Source: Alcaligenes faecalis
GTDB taxonomy: Bacteria; Pseudomonadota; Gammaproteobacteria; Burkholderiales; Burkholderiaceae_B
Assembly (NCBI RefSeq): GCF_041521385.1
Contig: NZ_CP168006.1
Coordinates: 1,064,879 to 1,128,878 of the forward strand
Length of the DNA: 64,000 nucleotides
Direction: 5' to 3'
Position numbers and translations under genes: made by a program. This document shows positions 26,520 through 37,157 of this stretch, piece by piece. Below the pieces are notes generated by a model, which ran no database searches, was not told the origin of the DNA, and worked only from the letters and a program-made list of their open reading frames with translations. The first letter of the stretch is position 1; each line of letters opens with the position of its first letter.

Positions 26520-29500
26520 TTACAGTGTCCGGGCGATCTCTTTGATCTCGAAGATCTCAAGCTGGTCGCCCACTTGGATGTCGTTGTTGCCACGCAGTGT
26601 GATACCGCAATCGAAGCCGGAACGCACTTCCTTGACATCGTCCTTGAAGCGGCGCAGGGAATCCAGGTAGCCACTCCAGTGCACCACGTTGTTACGCAGC
26701 AAGCGGACTTGCGAGTCACGGCGAACCACACCTTCGGTAACCATACACCCGGCGATGTTACCAATGCGTGACACGTTGTAGACTTCCCGAATTTCGACCA
26801 TACCGATGACTTCTTCGCGCTGCTCGGGAGCCAACATGCCAGACAGAGCCGCTTTAACCTCGTCCACCGCATCGTAAATGATGTTGTAGTAACGCAAATC
26901 AATACCGTTGGCTTCAGCCAGTTTCTTGGCGCTTTGCTCGGCACGAACGTTAAAGCCAATAACCACCGCGTTGGAGGCAATCGCCAGGTTGACGTCGCTC
27001 TCGGAGATGCCACCCACAGCGGCGTGTACAACGACCACACGCACTTCGTCGGTAGACAGCTTGACCAGCGACTGCACCAGAGCTTCTTGTGAACCTTGCA
27101 CGTCGGTCTTGATGATCAGCGACAGGGTTTGCGTACCTTCGCCCAGGTTGTCGAACATGGACTCCAGCTTGGCGGCCTGTTGGCGCGACAGTTTCACATC
27201 ACGGAACTTGCCTTGGCGGAACAGAGCGATCTCGCGGGCTTTACGCTCGTCAGCCATCACAACCAATTCGTCACCTGCTGCGGGCACTTCGGTCAGACCC
27301 TGAATTTCCACCGGAATCGACGGACCTGCAGAGGTCAGCGACTTGCCCGTTTCGTTCAACATGGCGCGAACGCGGCCGAAAGAGGCACCAACCAGCACGC
27401 TGTCGCCCCGGTTCAAAGTACCGCTCTGAACCAGAATGGTGGCCACTGGACCACGCCCCTTGTCCAGACGGGCTTCAATAACCGTACCCTTGGCAGGCGC
27501 ATCAACTGGCGCCTTCAACTCCAGCATTTCGGCTTGCAGCAGGACGTTTTCCAGCAACTCGTCGATGCCCTGGCCGCTCTTGGCCGACACAGGAATAAAG
27601 GGCACATCACCACCGTATTCTTCGGGCACCACCTCCTCGGCCACCAGCTCTTGCTTGACGCGCTCTGGGTTGGCTTCGGGTTTGTCGATCTTGTTGATTG
27701 CCACCACCAGCGGCACGTCAGCGGCACGAGCGTGGTGAATGGCTTCACGCGTCTGAGGCATCACGCCGTCATCCGCAGCCACCACCAGAATCACGATATC
27801 CGTTGCTTTGGTACCGCGAGCACGCATGGCCGTAAAGGCTTCGTGACCGGGGGTATCCAGGAAGGTGGCGGTGCCGCGATCCGTTTTAACGTTGTACGCA
27901 CCGATGTGCTGCGTAATACCGCCGGCTTCGCCCGACGCAATCTTGGCGCGACGGATGTAGTCCAGCAGCGAGGTTTTACCGTGGTCAACGTGACCCATCA
28001 CGGTTACCACTGGAGCACGAGGCTTGAGTTCGGCATCGTTCTGGGCATCGGTATCCACCAGGAAGGCTTCAGGATCGTCCAGCTTGGCGGCAATGGCCTT
28101 GTGACCGAGCTCTTCGACCAGAATCATGGCCGTTTCCTGATCCAGGACCTGGTTGATGGTAACCATCTGACCCAATTTCATCAGGTGCTTGATCACCTCG
28201 GCTGCCTTGACGGCCATACGGTGGGCCAGATCGCTGACGGAAATGGTTTCGGGTACGTGTACTTCGCGGGCAATGAATTCTGCCACTTGTGGTTCACGAC
28301 GCTCTACCTGAGCATTGCGGCCACCACGTCCACCCTTGCCACGACCGGCCTTGGCGTTGGATTTCCAGCCTTCACGGCCACCACCCGCACCGGCGGAGGC
28401 CACATCAGCCTTGGAAGGCTGCTTCTTGCGGCTGGCGTCATTGGTCCAACCAGGCGTGCTGTCGGTCTTGACGGGTTTGCCCGGGGCCTTCTCAGCCTTG
28501 GTGCCTTTGACATCTTTCTTCTGGGCACCCTTGGCACCTGGTTTGCTATCAGCCTCTGGCTCGGGAGCACGCAAGACTTTACGAGGACGGTTCAACATAT
28601 CGCGCAACGCAGCGGCTTCCGCCTCTGCGGCCTTACGGGCACGATCACGATCCTGGTCTTGCTCCACATCGGCGGCAACAGGAGGAATCACCGGGCCACG
28701 CACGGCACGGCGCTGGCTGTTGGTGGCCATATCCCGAGGTTTTCCAGTCGAAGTGGGGGCTTTTGTCCCTTGAGGGTGCTGATTTTTATTCACAGAGTTA
28801 GCTTGACGGGCGTCGTTTACAGATTTAGTAGATTCCACAGGCTTTTCCTGGGCCGTAGGAGAGGGAGCCGATTCGGCCCTTTCCTGAACAGGCTCCGCGG
28901 CGGCTTCGGACGGTTCCGATGCAACTGGGGCCTGTTCCTGAGGCTGGGGCTCGGCTTGGCTTGGTTTTTCCTGCGCGACCACAACGGGCTCTGCAGGAGC
29001 GGCTGGTTCAGGCGCGGGCTCTGCAACAGGAGTCGGCTCAGGGACTGCGACCACTTCGGGTTCAGGCTCTGGCTTGGGTTCAGGCTTGGACTCGACAGGG
29101 GCTTGCTCCTGCACCGGCGTTTCAGGAGCAGCAAGCACAGGAGCCACGGGCTCGTTGACAGGCGCGGCGGGCGCCTGTTCAACAGCCGGTTTTTCCTGAC
29201 TGGCCGCTTGGGCCTGAGCCGCTTGCTCCTTTGCATTTTCCTGGGCCAATGCCGCATTGGCTTCTGCCACCAGCTCGGAGGGATCACGCTTTACAAACAC
29301 ACGTTTTTTGCGTGTTTCCACCTGAATCGTGCGGGAACGACCCGACCCGTCATCCTGACGGATCTCCGATGTTTGACGACGAGTCAGGGTGATCTTCTGA
29401 CCTTCCTGACTGCCGTGCGAGCGGCGCAACGATTCAAGCAGCTTCGCCTTATCCGAATCAGTGATGGCGTCATCAACTGATTTGAGCTCAATACCTGCGC

Positions 29501-29576
29501 TACGCAACTGCTCCAGCAGAACATTCGCAGGCATTTTCAGTTCTTGAGCGAACTGGGCGACAGTGTTACTCGACAT
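26520..29576 (-). CDS. infB: Translation initiation factor IF-2
   Basis: GTPase that delivers initiator tRNA to the 30S subunit. 1018 residues, longer than in E. coli (890). N-terminal IF2-N domain (about 1-50) is followed by a long Ala/Pro/Glu/Gln-rich stretch (about 105-260) and a basic Gly/Arg-rich segment (about 395-425). The G domain has GHVDHGKT (528-535), DTPGHEAFT and NKIDKPEA. Domains II-IV form the C-terminal half. Operon position between nusA and rbfA is conserved. The long low-complexity linker is typical of betaproteobacteria. Confidence 0.97.
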   Translation of the reverse strand: MSSNTVAQFAQELKMPANVLLEQLRSAGIELKSVDDAITDSDKAKLLESLRRSHGSQEGQKITLTRRQTSEIRQDDGSGRSRTIQVETRKKRVFVKRDPSELVAEANAALAQENAKEQAAQAQAASQEKPAVEQAPAAPVNEPVAPVLAAPETPVQEQAPVESKPEPKPEPEPEVVAVPEPTPVAEPAPEPAAPAEPVVVAQEKPSQAEPQPQEQAPVASEPSEAAAEPVQERAESAPSPTAQEKPVESTKSVNDARQANSVNKNQHPQGTKAPTSTGKPRDMATNSQRRAVRGPVIPPVAADVEQDQDRDRARKAAEAEAAALRDMLNRPRKVLRAPEPEADSKPGAKGAQKKDVKGTKAEKAPGKPVKTDSTPGWTNDASRKKQPSKADVASAGAGGGREGWKSNAKAGRGKGGRGGRNAQVERREPQVAEFIAREVHVPETISVSDLAHRMAVKAAEVIKHLMKLGQMVTINQVLDQETAMILVEELGHKAIAAKLDDPEAFLVDTDAQNDAELKPRAPVVTVMGHVDHGKTSLLDYIRRAKIASGEAGGITQHIGAYNVKTDRGTATFLDTPGHEAFTAMRARGTKATDIVILVVAADDGVMPQTREAIHHARAADVPLVVAINKIDKPEANPERVKQELVAEEVVPEEYGGDVPFIPVSAKSGQGIDELLENVLLQAEMLELKAPVDAPAKGTVIEARLDKGRGPVATILVQSGTLNRGDSVLVGASFGRVRAMLNETGKSLTSAGPSIPVEIQGLTEVPAAGDELVVMADERKAREIALFRQGKFRDVKLSRQQAAKLESMFDNLGEGTQTLSLIIKTDVQGSQEALVQSLVKLSTDEVRVVVVHAAVGGISESDVNLAIASNAVVIGFNVRAEQSAKKLAEANGIDLRYYNIIYDAVDEVKAALSGMLAPEQREEVIGMVEIREVYNVSRIGNIAGCMVTEGVVRRDSQVRLLRNNVVHWSGYLDSLRRFKDDVKEVRSGFDCGITLRGNNDIQVGDQLEIFEIKEIARTL

Positions 29577-29642
29577 TCGACTCTCTCTTGCTTTACTACA
29601 ACTATTCTCAATGAATACAACGCGCGGACCTAGCTAGACATA

Positions 29643-31127
29643 TCAGGCCTCGTCGTCAAACCAGTGGGCACGGGCTCGCATGATCAGGTCGCTGGCCGCA
29701 TCTTGCGCCAGGCCGGTCATCTCGGACAGCTCGTCCGTTGCCAGTTCCGCCAGTTCATCCAGCGTTGTAATCTCGTTTTCAGCCAGTACAGCGATCAGTT
29801 CAGGCGTCATGCCCTCGATTCCTGCCAGTTCCTTGACTGCGGTCTGTACCAATTCTTCCTTGGCAATGGCCTCGCTCAGCAGTGCATTGCGGGCGCGGGC
29901 ACGCAGCTCGTTGACGGTTTCCTCGTCAAAAGCCTCGATATCCTGCAGTTCCTGCAACGGTACGTAAGCAATTTCCTCCAGACCGGTAAACCCTTCGTCG
30001 ATCAGAATATCGGCCACGGCTTCGTCCACATCCAGGCGGGACATGAACATGGCGCGCAATTCTTCGCGCTCTTCGTCCTGGCGGTTGCGGCTTTCTTCCG
30101 GTGTCATGATGTTGATCTGCCAGCCAGTCAACTCCGATGCCAGACGCACGTTCTGACCACGCGAACCAATCGCCTTGGGCAGGTTTTCTTCGTCTACCAC
30201 CACGTCCATGGCGTGTTTGTCCTCGTCCACCAAAATGGATTCGACATGCGCCGGCGCCAAAGCACCAATCACAAATTCGGCCGGATCATCGGCCCACAAC
30301 ACGATATCGACCTGCTCGCCACCCAGCTCGTTACGCACTGCAGTAACGCGCGAACCGCGCATGCCCACACAAGTACCGATGGGATCGATACGCTTGTCGT
30401 AAGCGATAACGGCGATCTTGGCACGCACACCCGCATCACGGGCAGCAGCCTTGATTTCCAGCAGGCCCTGTTCGATCTCGGGCACTTCGTTCTCGAACAG
30501 CTCTTTAATAAACTCAGGGGCCGTACGCGACAAGATGACCTGTTGACCACGAGCGGCATAATCCACTTTCTGCACCCAGGCACGAACACGGTCGCCCACG
30601 CGGATATTTTCCTTGGGGATCATCTCCGAACGAGGCAAGCGTGCTTCGATCTTGCCCATTTCGATAATGGCATCGCCCTTATCCATGCGCTTGACTGTAC
30701 CGGAAACAATGGTTTCACCACGCTCCAGGAAGTCGTTCAGAACCTGTTCGCGCTCGGCGTCGCGGATTTTTTGCAAAATGGCCTGTTTGGCCGCCTGGGC
30801 ACCGATACGGCCAAACTCGATAGGCTCGAGTGGCTCTTCGATGTAATCGTCCACTTGCAGCTCGGGATCGATTTCCTGGGCGTCCGACAGCATTTCCTGT
30901 TTATCAGGCTCTTGCAGGCCGGCCTCATCGGGCACGACCAGCCAGCGCCGGAAGCCTTCGTGGGCGCCGGTTTCCCTGTCGATTTCCACACGGATATCGA
31001 CATCTTCCTTGAAGCGCTTTTTCATGGCCGAGGCCAAGGCGCTTTCGAGCGCGGTGAACACGACATCACGCGCTACAGATTTTTCACGCGCCAGCGCATC
31101 GACCAGCAATAGAATTTCGCGACTCAT
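29643..31127 (-). CDS. nusA: Transcription termination/antitermination factor NusA
   Basis: RNA polymerase-associated factor that controls pausing, termination and antitermination. 494 residues, the same as E. coli. N-terminal RNAP-binding domain (about 1-125), S1 domain (about 135-200, with [16 protein letters not shown]), two KH domains (about 200-345, with [20 protein letters not shown]), and two C-terminal acidic repeats (about 365-490). Its ATG overlaps the rimP stop by four bases (ATGA), giving coupling. Confidence 0.97.
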   Translation of the reverse strand: MSREILLLVDALAREKSVARDVVFTALESALASAMKKRFKEDVDIRVEIDRETGAHEGFRRWLVVPDEAGLQEPDKQEMLSDAQEIDPELQVDDYIEEPLEPIEFGRIGAQAAKQAILQKIRDAEREQVLNDFLERGETIVSGTVKRMDKGDAIIEMGKIEARLPRSEMIPKENIRVGDRVRAWVQKVDYAARGQQVILSRTAPEFIKELFENEVPEIEQGLLEIKAAARDAGVRAKIAVIAYDKRIDPIGTCVGMRGSRVTAVRNELGGEQVDIVLWADDPAEFVIGALAPAHVESILVDEDKHAMDVVVDEENLPKAIGSRGQNVRLASELTGWQINIMTPEESRNRQDEEREELRAMFMSRLDVDEAVADILIDEGFTGLEEIAYVPLQELQDIEAFDEETVNELRARARNALLSEAIAKEELVQTAVKELAGIEGMTPELIAVLAENEITTLDELAELATDELSEMTGLAQDAASDLIMRARAHWFDDEA

Positions 31128-31615
31128 CGCTTCTTACCCTTGAAATCAAGAACGGGATCCAATTTGGCACGATCCACCTGGTCATAGGTGAATTCGACCT
31201 GCGTCAGCTTGCCCGATGCTTCGTCCAGTTCCAGCCTAAAAACGGTATCCAGCGGAACACTAGCCGGTAGCGCCCCTTCAGGAGCGTGGAGCGTACCCAC
31301 AAACACTTTCCGATTATCGAGTGCTTCATGCAGGCGCACCTGCACCCGCTCACCCGAAAAACGCACATAGTCAGCAACGCGCAACAAGGGGCGATCCACC
31401 CCGGGCGACGTCACTTCCATGCGTTGATAGTCCACGTTTTCCACTTCGAAAACGCGCGACAGTTGTTTAGACACCCATTCACAGTGTTCGATACGCACCC
31501 CTTCCGGGTGATCGATGATGATACGTAGCAAGCCTAGCGGCGCACGCTCCACGTCCACCAGTTCGTACTCGGTACCCGCCAGGGTCTCTTGTGCCAAAGC
31601 TAGAATGTCTGCCAT
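31124..31615 (-). CDS. rimP: Ribosome maturation factor RimP
   Basis: 30S assembly factor. 163 residues from the ATG at 31615 ([23 protein letters not shown]), which matches the family N-terminus. An in-frame extension to 31663 is open but would translate a terminator hairpin and is unlikely. TTTGGA overlapping the terminator's T-run is the only candidate ribosome binding site. First gene of rimP-nusA-infB-rbfA-truB-typA, with an unusual leader. Confidence 0.94.
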   Translation of the reverse strand: MADILALAQETLAGTEYELVDVERAPLGLLRIIIDHPEGVRIEHCEWVSKQLSRVFEVENVDYQRMEVTSPGVDRPLLRVADYVRFSGERVQVRLHEALDNRKVFVGTLHAPEGALPASVPLDTVFRLELDEASGKLTQVEFTYDQVDRAKLDPVLDFKGKKR

Positions 31616-31622
31616 AAAATCC

Positions 31623-31650
31623 AAAAAAAATGGGCTGTACGCCAGCCCAT
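31623..31650 (-). terminator. Intrinsic terminator (attenuator-like) directly before rimP
   Basis: Minus strand: stem ATGGGCTG / CAGCCCAT with a short loop is followed by eight T and ends only 7 bases before the rimP ATG. The palindrome 31648-31660 shares bases with the stem, so alternative pairing is possible. Confidence 0.7.
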
Positions 31651-31851
31651 GGTCACCATGCACGCTTGAAAATCAAGCGGGCCCTGGCCTTGCGCATTGC
31701 CAACGTCAAATCGGGATAGTTGCAGGCGCAACCGAACCGGATGATCCACGCGGTCTTTGCCTTGACTTTGCTTTGAAAGACCGCCCTATTCGCTGGCGCG
31801 CAGCATCAAAAAAGACCCAGCCGACACAAACGTCTCTGAGCCAAGTTCTAT

Positions 31852-31860
31852 ATTCTACCA
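31852..31860 (-). promoter_or_regulatory. Possible extended -10 promoter of the rimP operon
   Basis: Minus-strand TGGTAGAAT fits an extended -10 element (TGN-TATAAT with one mismatch). No good -35 box is seen. It would give a leader of about 230 bases. Confidence 0.35.
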
Positions 31861-31949
31861 GAAAACCGGAAAATACGTGCATTCACACGGCCTTACAGGC
31901 CCAAACCGCAGGGTTCGGGCCACAAACTCAAAGTCCGTGCGACTTAGCG

Positions 31950-33776
31950 TTACCGACGCCCGCGCCCCAAGTGGGATTCATGGGCCGCCGAACTGGCTGG
32001 CTGCCAGTCATCATCACGACGACTGACACGACGCACCACCGTTGTTTTCTTCACATGCGCCTTGGGCGATTGCCCAGCACCCGCACGACCGGAAGCTGCG
32101 CGACGAGCCGAGGGCGCACGACTTTCCTGGGCACCGCGAGCATGACCACCACGGGCTTGATCACTACGCCCCTCGCCGCGCGCCTGGTCTCCGCGCGCTG
32201 GGCGGCGGCCATTATGTACACGCGCCCCTTCCTGCGTCCGCCCCTCGCGGCCGCGGCCTTCATGCGAACGGCCTTCCGAAGAACGCCCTTCTGCCGAACG
32301 ACCGCGCTGCTGACCACGAGCACCCTGCCCACCCCGTGGAGCACCTCGCCCTTGGCCACCGTGCTCACGACGGCCGCCATCAGGGTGACCATTGGCCAAA
32401 CCACCGCTGATGAACAAAGCGCCGCTGACGGACTCATTCACACGCACATTATTCGAGGATCGACCGCGACCCGCCACACGACCACCACGCCCCATACGAG
32501 CACCGCTCAGACCGTTGTTCTCCAGCGTACCGAAACCAGGAGGCAAGGCACTGTCATGAGACAGGGGCTGACGTTCGCGACGCTGATGACCACCAGCGTC
32601 ATCCGATTCTTTCACCAAGCCCAGGCGCAGCATAAATGCCATCACGACATCCGCATCCAACTCCTCCCAACGACCACGGCGCAAATTCTTGGGCAGACCA
32701 ACATCACCAAAACGGGTACGGATCAAACGGCTGACCGTCACACCCATGGCTTCAAACATACGACGCACTTCGCGGTTACGGCCCTCATGAATGGTGACGC
32801 GATACCAACGGTTACTGCCCTCACCACCCAGGAATTCGATCAGGCCGAACTTGGCCACGCCGTCTTCCAACTGCACGCCATCGCGCATGGACTGCATTTG
32901 CTCTTCGCTCAGTTCACCCAAAACACGTACTGCGTACTCACGCTCGGCACCGTAGCGCGGATGCATCATACGGTTGGCAATATCGCCTGATGTGGTGAAG
33001 ATCAACAAACCTTCGGTATTCAAATCCAGACGACCAACCGACAACCACTTGCCCACTTTCAGGGAAGGCAGACGACCAAACACGGTGGCACGGCCTTCGG
33101 GATCGTCGTGCGTGACAATTTCGCCTGCAGGCTTGTGATACAGAATCACGCGTGGAGGACGTTTGGTATTGGCACGATTGATCAACTGACCATTGATACG
33201 CACCTTGTCGTCTACACTGACACGTTGCCCAATATGAGCCGGTTCACCATTCACCGAAACACGGCCCGCCACAATCAACTCTTCCATATCGCGGCGCGAA
33301 CCAATACCGGCCTCTGCCAGCACCTTGTGCAATTTGGGCTGCACCAGTTCGCTGCCCATGTATTTACCCAAACGCTGTGACAGGCGATTTTGCTTGTCCA
33401 GGTGGCTGAATGCGATGTCATCATCACCATCCAAGATCACAACGGGTGCATCATCAGCCGGATTCGAGTAGCGAGCTTCCTGGCTGCTACCGGGGCGCTT
33501 GCCAGCGCCACCGCGTGCCTCTTGACGACGACCGGCCGAGGCGGGTTTGCGACGATTATTCTGTGGGCGAGCTGGACGGGCCTTGGCTTCACTTGGAGCG
33601 GCCGCCTGGACCTCGTCGTTCTGGCGAGGAGCCGACTCTTGAGCGGCATCACCACGACGGCGGCGAAACGGCGTGCGCAATTTGCGCCCCTGGCCTTTCG
33701 CGCGGGGATTCTTGGATTCGGCCGCGCCTGAGGCGTCCGATGTAGAGGCTGTGTTCGTCTCGTGCGAATCAGTCAT
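31950..33776 (-). CDS. rluB: 23S rRNA pseudouridine synthase RluB, with long disordered tails
   Basis: Pseudouridylates 23S rRNA near position 2605. 608 residues, about twice the usual 290. A basic, low-complexity N-terminus (about 1-130) precedes an S4 domain (about 145-205). The catalytic domain has [13 protein letters not shown], with Asp251 as the nucleophile. After about residue 390 a Gly/Arg-rich tail of some 215 residues carries repeats such as [17 protein letters not shown]. The S4 and catalytic core is complete. It starts two bases after scpB, so the two are co-transcribed. Confidence 0.93.
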   Translation of the reverse strand: MTDSHETNTASTSDASGAAESKNPRAKGQGRKLRTPFRRRRGDAAQESAPRQNDEVQAAAPSEAKARPARPQNNRRKPASAGRRQEARGGAGKRPGSSQEARYSNPADDAPVVILDGDDDIAFSHLDKQNRLSQRLGKYMGSELVQPKLHKVLAEAGIGSRRDMEELIVAGRVSVNGEPAHIGQRVSVDDKVRINGQLINRANTKRPPRVILYHKPAGEIVTHDDPEGRATVFGRLPSLKVGKWLSVGRLDLNTEGLLIFTTSGDIANRMMHPRYGAEREYAVRVLGELSEEQMQSMRDGVQLEDGVAKFGLIEFLGGEGSNRWYRVTIHEGRNREVRRMFEAMGVTVSRLIRTRFGDVGLPKNLRRGRWEELDADVVMAFMLRLGLVKESDDAGGHQRRERQPLSHDSALPPGFGTLENNGLSGARMGRGGRVAGRGRSSNNVRVNESVSGALFISGGLANGHPDGGRREHGGQGRGAPRGGQGARGQQRGRSAEGRSSEGRSHEGRGREGRTQEGARVHNGRRPARGDQARGEGRSDQARGGHARGAQESRAPSARRAASGRAGAGQSPKAHVKKTTVVRRVSRRDDDWQPASSAAHESHLGRGRR

Positions 33777-33778
33777 TT

Positions 33779-34780
33779 TTAATCATTTACTCCAGAGTTT
33801 TTTATTTCATCCGGTACCTGTACATCCGATAGGCCAGCCGCAGCCTGGGCCTCATCCACGGGGTCCGGTGTCGTATTCACTTCAGCTTGTTCCGTTTGTG
33901 GCAGTTCCGCTTCTGAAACTGCCTCAAGCAACTTGTCCTGACTACCTGAATCAGAATCCGCTTCGGACTCCAGTTCAAGTTGAGCAGCAACAGCCTGTAG
34001 CGGCTCCACGCTCACTTCCAAAGCAGCGTCTTGTTCTGCTTCTTGTTCTATTTCTTGCCCTGCTTCCGGACCAGTCTGCTGCGCCACCACAGATGCAGAC
34101 TCTTGCGCACCCAGCTCTGCCGCCTGCTCCTGGCCCTGATGATCCTTACCCTGCTGCTGTTGATCCGGCTGCTGGTCCAGTTCTTGACCCGGCTCTTTGT
34201 CTTGCCCCTGATCAGCCGATGCTGCCGCTTGCCCGTTTGGCAAGGATGTCAATACATCCAGGGAATCCAGAGTTTCAACCGAAGGCAATTCATCCAAAGA
34301 ACGCAGGCCCAGATCATTCAGAAACTGACGGGTCGTTCCCAGCAATGCCGGACGTCCGGGCGCATCACGATAGCCCAGCACCTCAATCCAGCCCCGATCT
34401 TCCAAGGTGCGCACAATTTGAGTCGATACGCTGACACCCCGTATGTCCTCAATATCCCCACGGGTTACAGGTTGCCGCCAAGCAATAATCGCCAAGGTTT
34501 CCAGCACAGCCCGCGAATACTTGGGCGCGCGTTCCAGACTCAGACGGGACAAAAACACTTGCATGGCCGGGCGACTTTGAAAGCGCCAACCCGAGGCAAC
34601 CTGAACCAACTCCAGGCCTCGCTCTTTCCAATCCAATTGCAAGATAGCCAGATAACGGCGCAGATCATCCGCGCTCAGCGGCGGGGAGACAAACATTTTG
34701 CGCAACTCGGCGCTGTTCATGGGCTGCTGTGCACACAGCAAAGCCGTCTCCAGGACTCGGATTATTTCACTTTCAGTCAC
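33779..34780 (-). CDS. scpB: Segregation and condensation protein ScpB, with long acidic tail
   Basis: Winged-helix partner of ScpA/SMC in chromosome condensation. 333 residues against a usual 180-220. The conserved part is about 1-175, with [28 protein letters not shown] (about 88-115) in two helices and [20 protein letters not shown]. From about 190 on, the protein is Gln/Glu/Asp-rich and probably disordered. scpA is not next to it. The divergent tRNA-fMet lies 72 bases upstream. Confidence 0.92.
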   Translation of the reverse strand: MTESEIIRVLETALLCAQQPMNSAELRKMFVSPPLSADDLRRYLAILQLDWKERGLELVQVASGWRFQSRPAMQVFLSRLSLERAPKYSRAVLETLAIIAWRQPVTRGDIEDIRGVSVSTQIVRTLEDRGWIEVLGYRDAPGRPALLGTTRQFLNDLGLRSLDELPSVETLDSLDVLTSLPNGQAAASADQGQDKEPGQELDQQPDQQQQGKDHQGQEQAAELGAQESASVVAQQTGPEAGQEIEQEAEQDAALEVSVEPLQAVAAQLELESEADSDSGSQDKLLEAVSEAELPQTEQAEVNTTPDPVDEAQAAAGLSDVQVPDEIKNSGVND

Positions 34781-34809
34781 TGCTGGGAAGCCTCACTTTC
34801 TGGCGATAC

Positions 34810-34839
34810 TTGCATAAAGCAAAAATTCCATGTTAGTAT
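34810..34839 (+). promoter_or_regulatory. Sigma-70-like promoter for first tRNA-fMet
   Basis: TTGCAT (34810-34815) and TAGTAT (34834-34839) are spaced by 18 bases. The predicted start lies a few bases before the mature tRNA 5' end. Confidence 0.6.
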
Positions 34840-34852
34840 TTATCTTTTACGG

Positions 34853-34929
<77 letters not shown>

Positions 34930-34958
34930 TCATCCGGAACTGCCTAGCAAAATCAAAC

Positions 34959-34987
34959 AAGCCAGCCAATTCGCGCTGGCTTTTTTG
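34959..34987 (+). terminator. Intrinsic terminator after tRNA-fMet copy 1
   Basis: Stem AAGCCAGC / GCTGGCTT followed by TTTTG; 30 bases after the encoded CCA. Confidence 0.85.
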
Positions 34988-35737
34988 TTGCCCGCGGTGT
35001 TGATCATCAATCTTGTGCGCGGCACAGCCCACAGCCAGAACACGCAGGCCAGCCATCAACACCGCAGCAATAATCCCAGCCCAAGCAAAGGCCACCACAG
35101 CGGCCACAGCACGCATCTGAATCACCATCGCCGCTATCGGGCCTTGCACAGGGCCGGAAGCGCACACAAGCCCACCGCCCTGGCTCAAACCAGAAACAGC
35201 CGCTTTAAAAGCAATTAAAAATGTTGTGTAAGCACACATGCTGATGATGAGTATGTCCGCAAGCCCTATCGGACGGGATTTGAATTAGCGGTCCTGATTA
35301 GCGGAACGCGAAAACAGCACAACAACGTTTGGGGCAATAACTGATCGGGGCGACAGGTCTACATGGTCAAATGCCAATATCAAGGCACCAACAGACCACC
35401 GCAGGGGTTATCGATTGCCTAAACCTGAAGCAAAGCCAGAAACAGAGAAATTCGTTTTGCCGGGACATCCCGCCTAGTAGGGGAGCCGACTGCTATCAAA
35501 GCCAGATGCCAGCCATCAAGAACTGGTCGCTATACAGGGAGCCGCTTGCGCGTTTGAGCTTTTAGAAATGCCAATCCGGCTGAACCTGTAAGCACAGTCC
35601 GTATTACACCATTGCGACCAGCAAGACGCAAGAAAATTGAGGGCCGTTTTATCCTGCCTTCATGCCCTTCCCGACGGCAATCGCCAAATATTAATGAAAT
35701 AAACACGCCACACTATGTACATAATCAAAAACTATGT

Positions 35738-35743
35738 TATAGT
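35738..35743 (+). promoter_or_regulatory. Possible -10 box for second tRNA-fMet
   Basis: TATAGT lies 11 bases before the tRNA 5' end, in an AT-rich stretch. The -35 region (about 35714-35719) is a poor match. Confidence 0.45.
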
Positions 35744-35754
35744 TATTTTTCTGA

Positions 35755-35831
<77 letters not shown>

Positions 35832-35836
35832 TATTT

Positions 35837-35870
35837 AAAAAAACCGTCGCTTATGCGGCGGTTTTTTTTC
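35837..35870 (+). terminator. Intrinsic terminator after tRNA-fMet copy 2
   Basis: Stem AAAACCGTCGC / GCGGCGGTTTT with loop TTAT, then a T-run. Confidence 0.85.
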
Positions 35871-36050
35871 GTCCTGCCTCGGGACGCTCATCATTTCAGG
35901 CCCTACTGCTTGCAACAAACCAAGCAACATGGCCTCGATGCTTTTGGTACCCAGAACCAGAGCGTGTGTTGGGCAACACCCACTCTACATAGCGCAACAG
36001 CCAGAAAAGCACTGCCAGCCCCCTAAAGGCCGACAATGCTTGGCGCCCGA

Positions 36051-37019
36051 TCAATTCGATGCGTCGGCCTTGGCAAGGCCAAACCACTTCAAACCATAAC
36101 GCAACTGATCGCGTAGCCAGACATAGGCAGAAGGGACTTCTTGCCCCGTATCGAATCTGGCCTGCACGTTCAGGCCGGACATCAATTTACGCATTTGATC
36201 CATAGACAAGCCAGACTCCAGGCGGGTCGCAGGCCAGGGAGGATCCATGGTCACCTCCAAGCTCAAACGCCCCTTGGGTGCGGGGAGCTGAGCAATAAAT
36301 GCCAGCAAAGCATCGCGACTGTCCCGATCCGCAACCGAGTCAGGCATCAGTTGTACAGAAGTGCGTGCTGCCAACAAGGCCTTCTCAATACCCGGGCGCG
36401 GATCCTCGTACATGCTCATATTCATAACCAATGGGGGGATGACCATGGACTGGATCAGATTCTGATTATCCAGATACAGACTCAGGCTTTTAAGTTCGGC
36501 CTGCTCAAGTTCGTCCGGCCCCAAGGCACGCCCTGCTGCCGACTCAATCCCGAACTGCGCCTGAATACGAACCTCACGCAGATGCTGACTACGCAGTCGA
36601 ACCTGCTCCAAATACAATTGCGCCGAAGCCGAATTCCACGTGTACTTGAGAGAAAAATCCATCGGTTTGGCTTGCAGACGCATCACGTAATCCTGCCCAG
36701 GAAAACGCCCTGTCAGAACATAGATTCCGCTTACGTTTAGATCCATGGAGTCTGGAACAGCTTGCCGCTCGGAAAGTACAGCCACCCCCTCATCGCGCAA
36801 CACAAGCTCATCGAAAGCCAACAACATGGACGAAAAACCAGCCGACCACTGCCCATTCTGGACTCGACAAGCTCCATCCCGATCCTGCATCTGAAGCTCG
36901 TCACCTGATTGCGGCTGCAACGCGACATAATGACGCAAATACTCACAAGCAGGCCCCGCTTGGGCTGAACTGGCCAGCACCATCGCGCCCCCTAATATCA
37001 AGGCAATTTTTTTCTTCAT
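36051..37019 (-). CDS. Exported hypothetical protein
   Basis: 322 residues from the ATG at 37019, which has GAGGA a few bases upstream. MKKKIALILGGAMVLASSAQA is a clear signal peptide, cleaved near residue 21, so the product is probably periplasmic. Cys residues at about 25 and 51 of the precursor could pair. The rest is soluble with no membrane segment. I do not recognise a family. A C-terminal helical part (about 250-310) is Leu/Met-rich. It stands alone, divergent from the COG3146 gene. Confidence 0.75.
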   Translation of the reverse strand: MKKKIALILGGAMVLASSAQAGPACEYLRHYVALQPQSGDELQMQDRDGACRVQNGQWSAGFSSMLLAFDELVLRDEGVAVLSERQAVPDSMDLNVSGIYVLTGRFPGQDYVMRLQAKPMDFSLKYTWNSASAQLYLEQVRLRSQHLREVRIQAQFGIESAAGRALGPDELEQAELKSLSLYLDNQNLIQSMVIPPLVMNMSMYEDPRPGIEKALLAARTSVQLMPDSVADRDSRDALLAFIAQLPAPKGRLSLEVTMDPPWPATRLESGLSMDQMRKLMSGLNVQARFDTGQEVPSAYVWLRDQLRYGLKWFGLAKADASN

Positions 37020-37157
37020 GAAGTCCTCGTCGTGGGCAAGCGCCGGCAACCATACCAAACAAGCCTTCCCTTTGCATGAAACGCTGGCTAGTATACAAAG
37101 CCATCAGGGCCTAAGCCCTACCCTGTTTCAAGATAGGCACACCAATGCCCCTTCGCC

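Larger units (their letters stand above)
31616..31949 (-). other. Structured leader of the rimP operon
   Basis: About 334 bases between rluB and rimP without a gene. Read on the minus strand it holds: a hairpin with GU pairs (31898-31921) near the rluB stop; a possible extended -10 TGGTAGAAT (31852-31860); a long hairpin with arms GCGGTCTTT / AAAGACCGC (about 31750-31785); a perfect small hairpin CGCTTGA / TCAAGCG (31663-31679); a palindrome CATGGT-C-ACCATG (31648-31660); and an intrinsic terminator (31623-31650). Confidence 0.65.
34930..35754. other. Gene-poor 0.8 kb between two identical tRNA-fMet genes
   Basis: Holds the terminator of the first tRNA (34959-34987), then about 700 bases without a convincing gene. 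A 117-codon minus frame at 34886-35239 runs into the tRNA antisense and is rejected. A short direct repeat ATTAGCGG occurs at about 35284 and 35299. The last 60 bases are AT-rich and carry the promoter region of the second tRNA. Confidence 0.7.

Noticed and set aside
27096..29480. 794-codon plus-strand frame opposite infB
   Set aside because: Antisense shadow caused by the biased composition of the IF-2 linker; the minus strand encodes a clear IF-2.
31616..31663. rimP starting at 31663
   Set aside because: The frame is open, but translation would begin inside the terminator hairpin, and the family N-terminus matches 31615.
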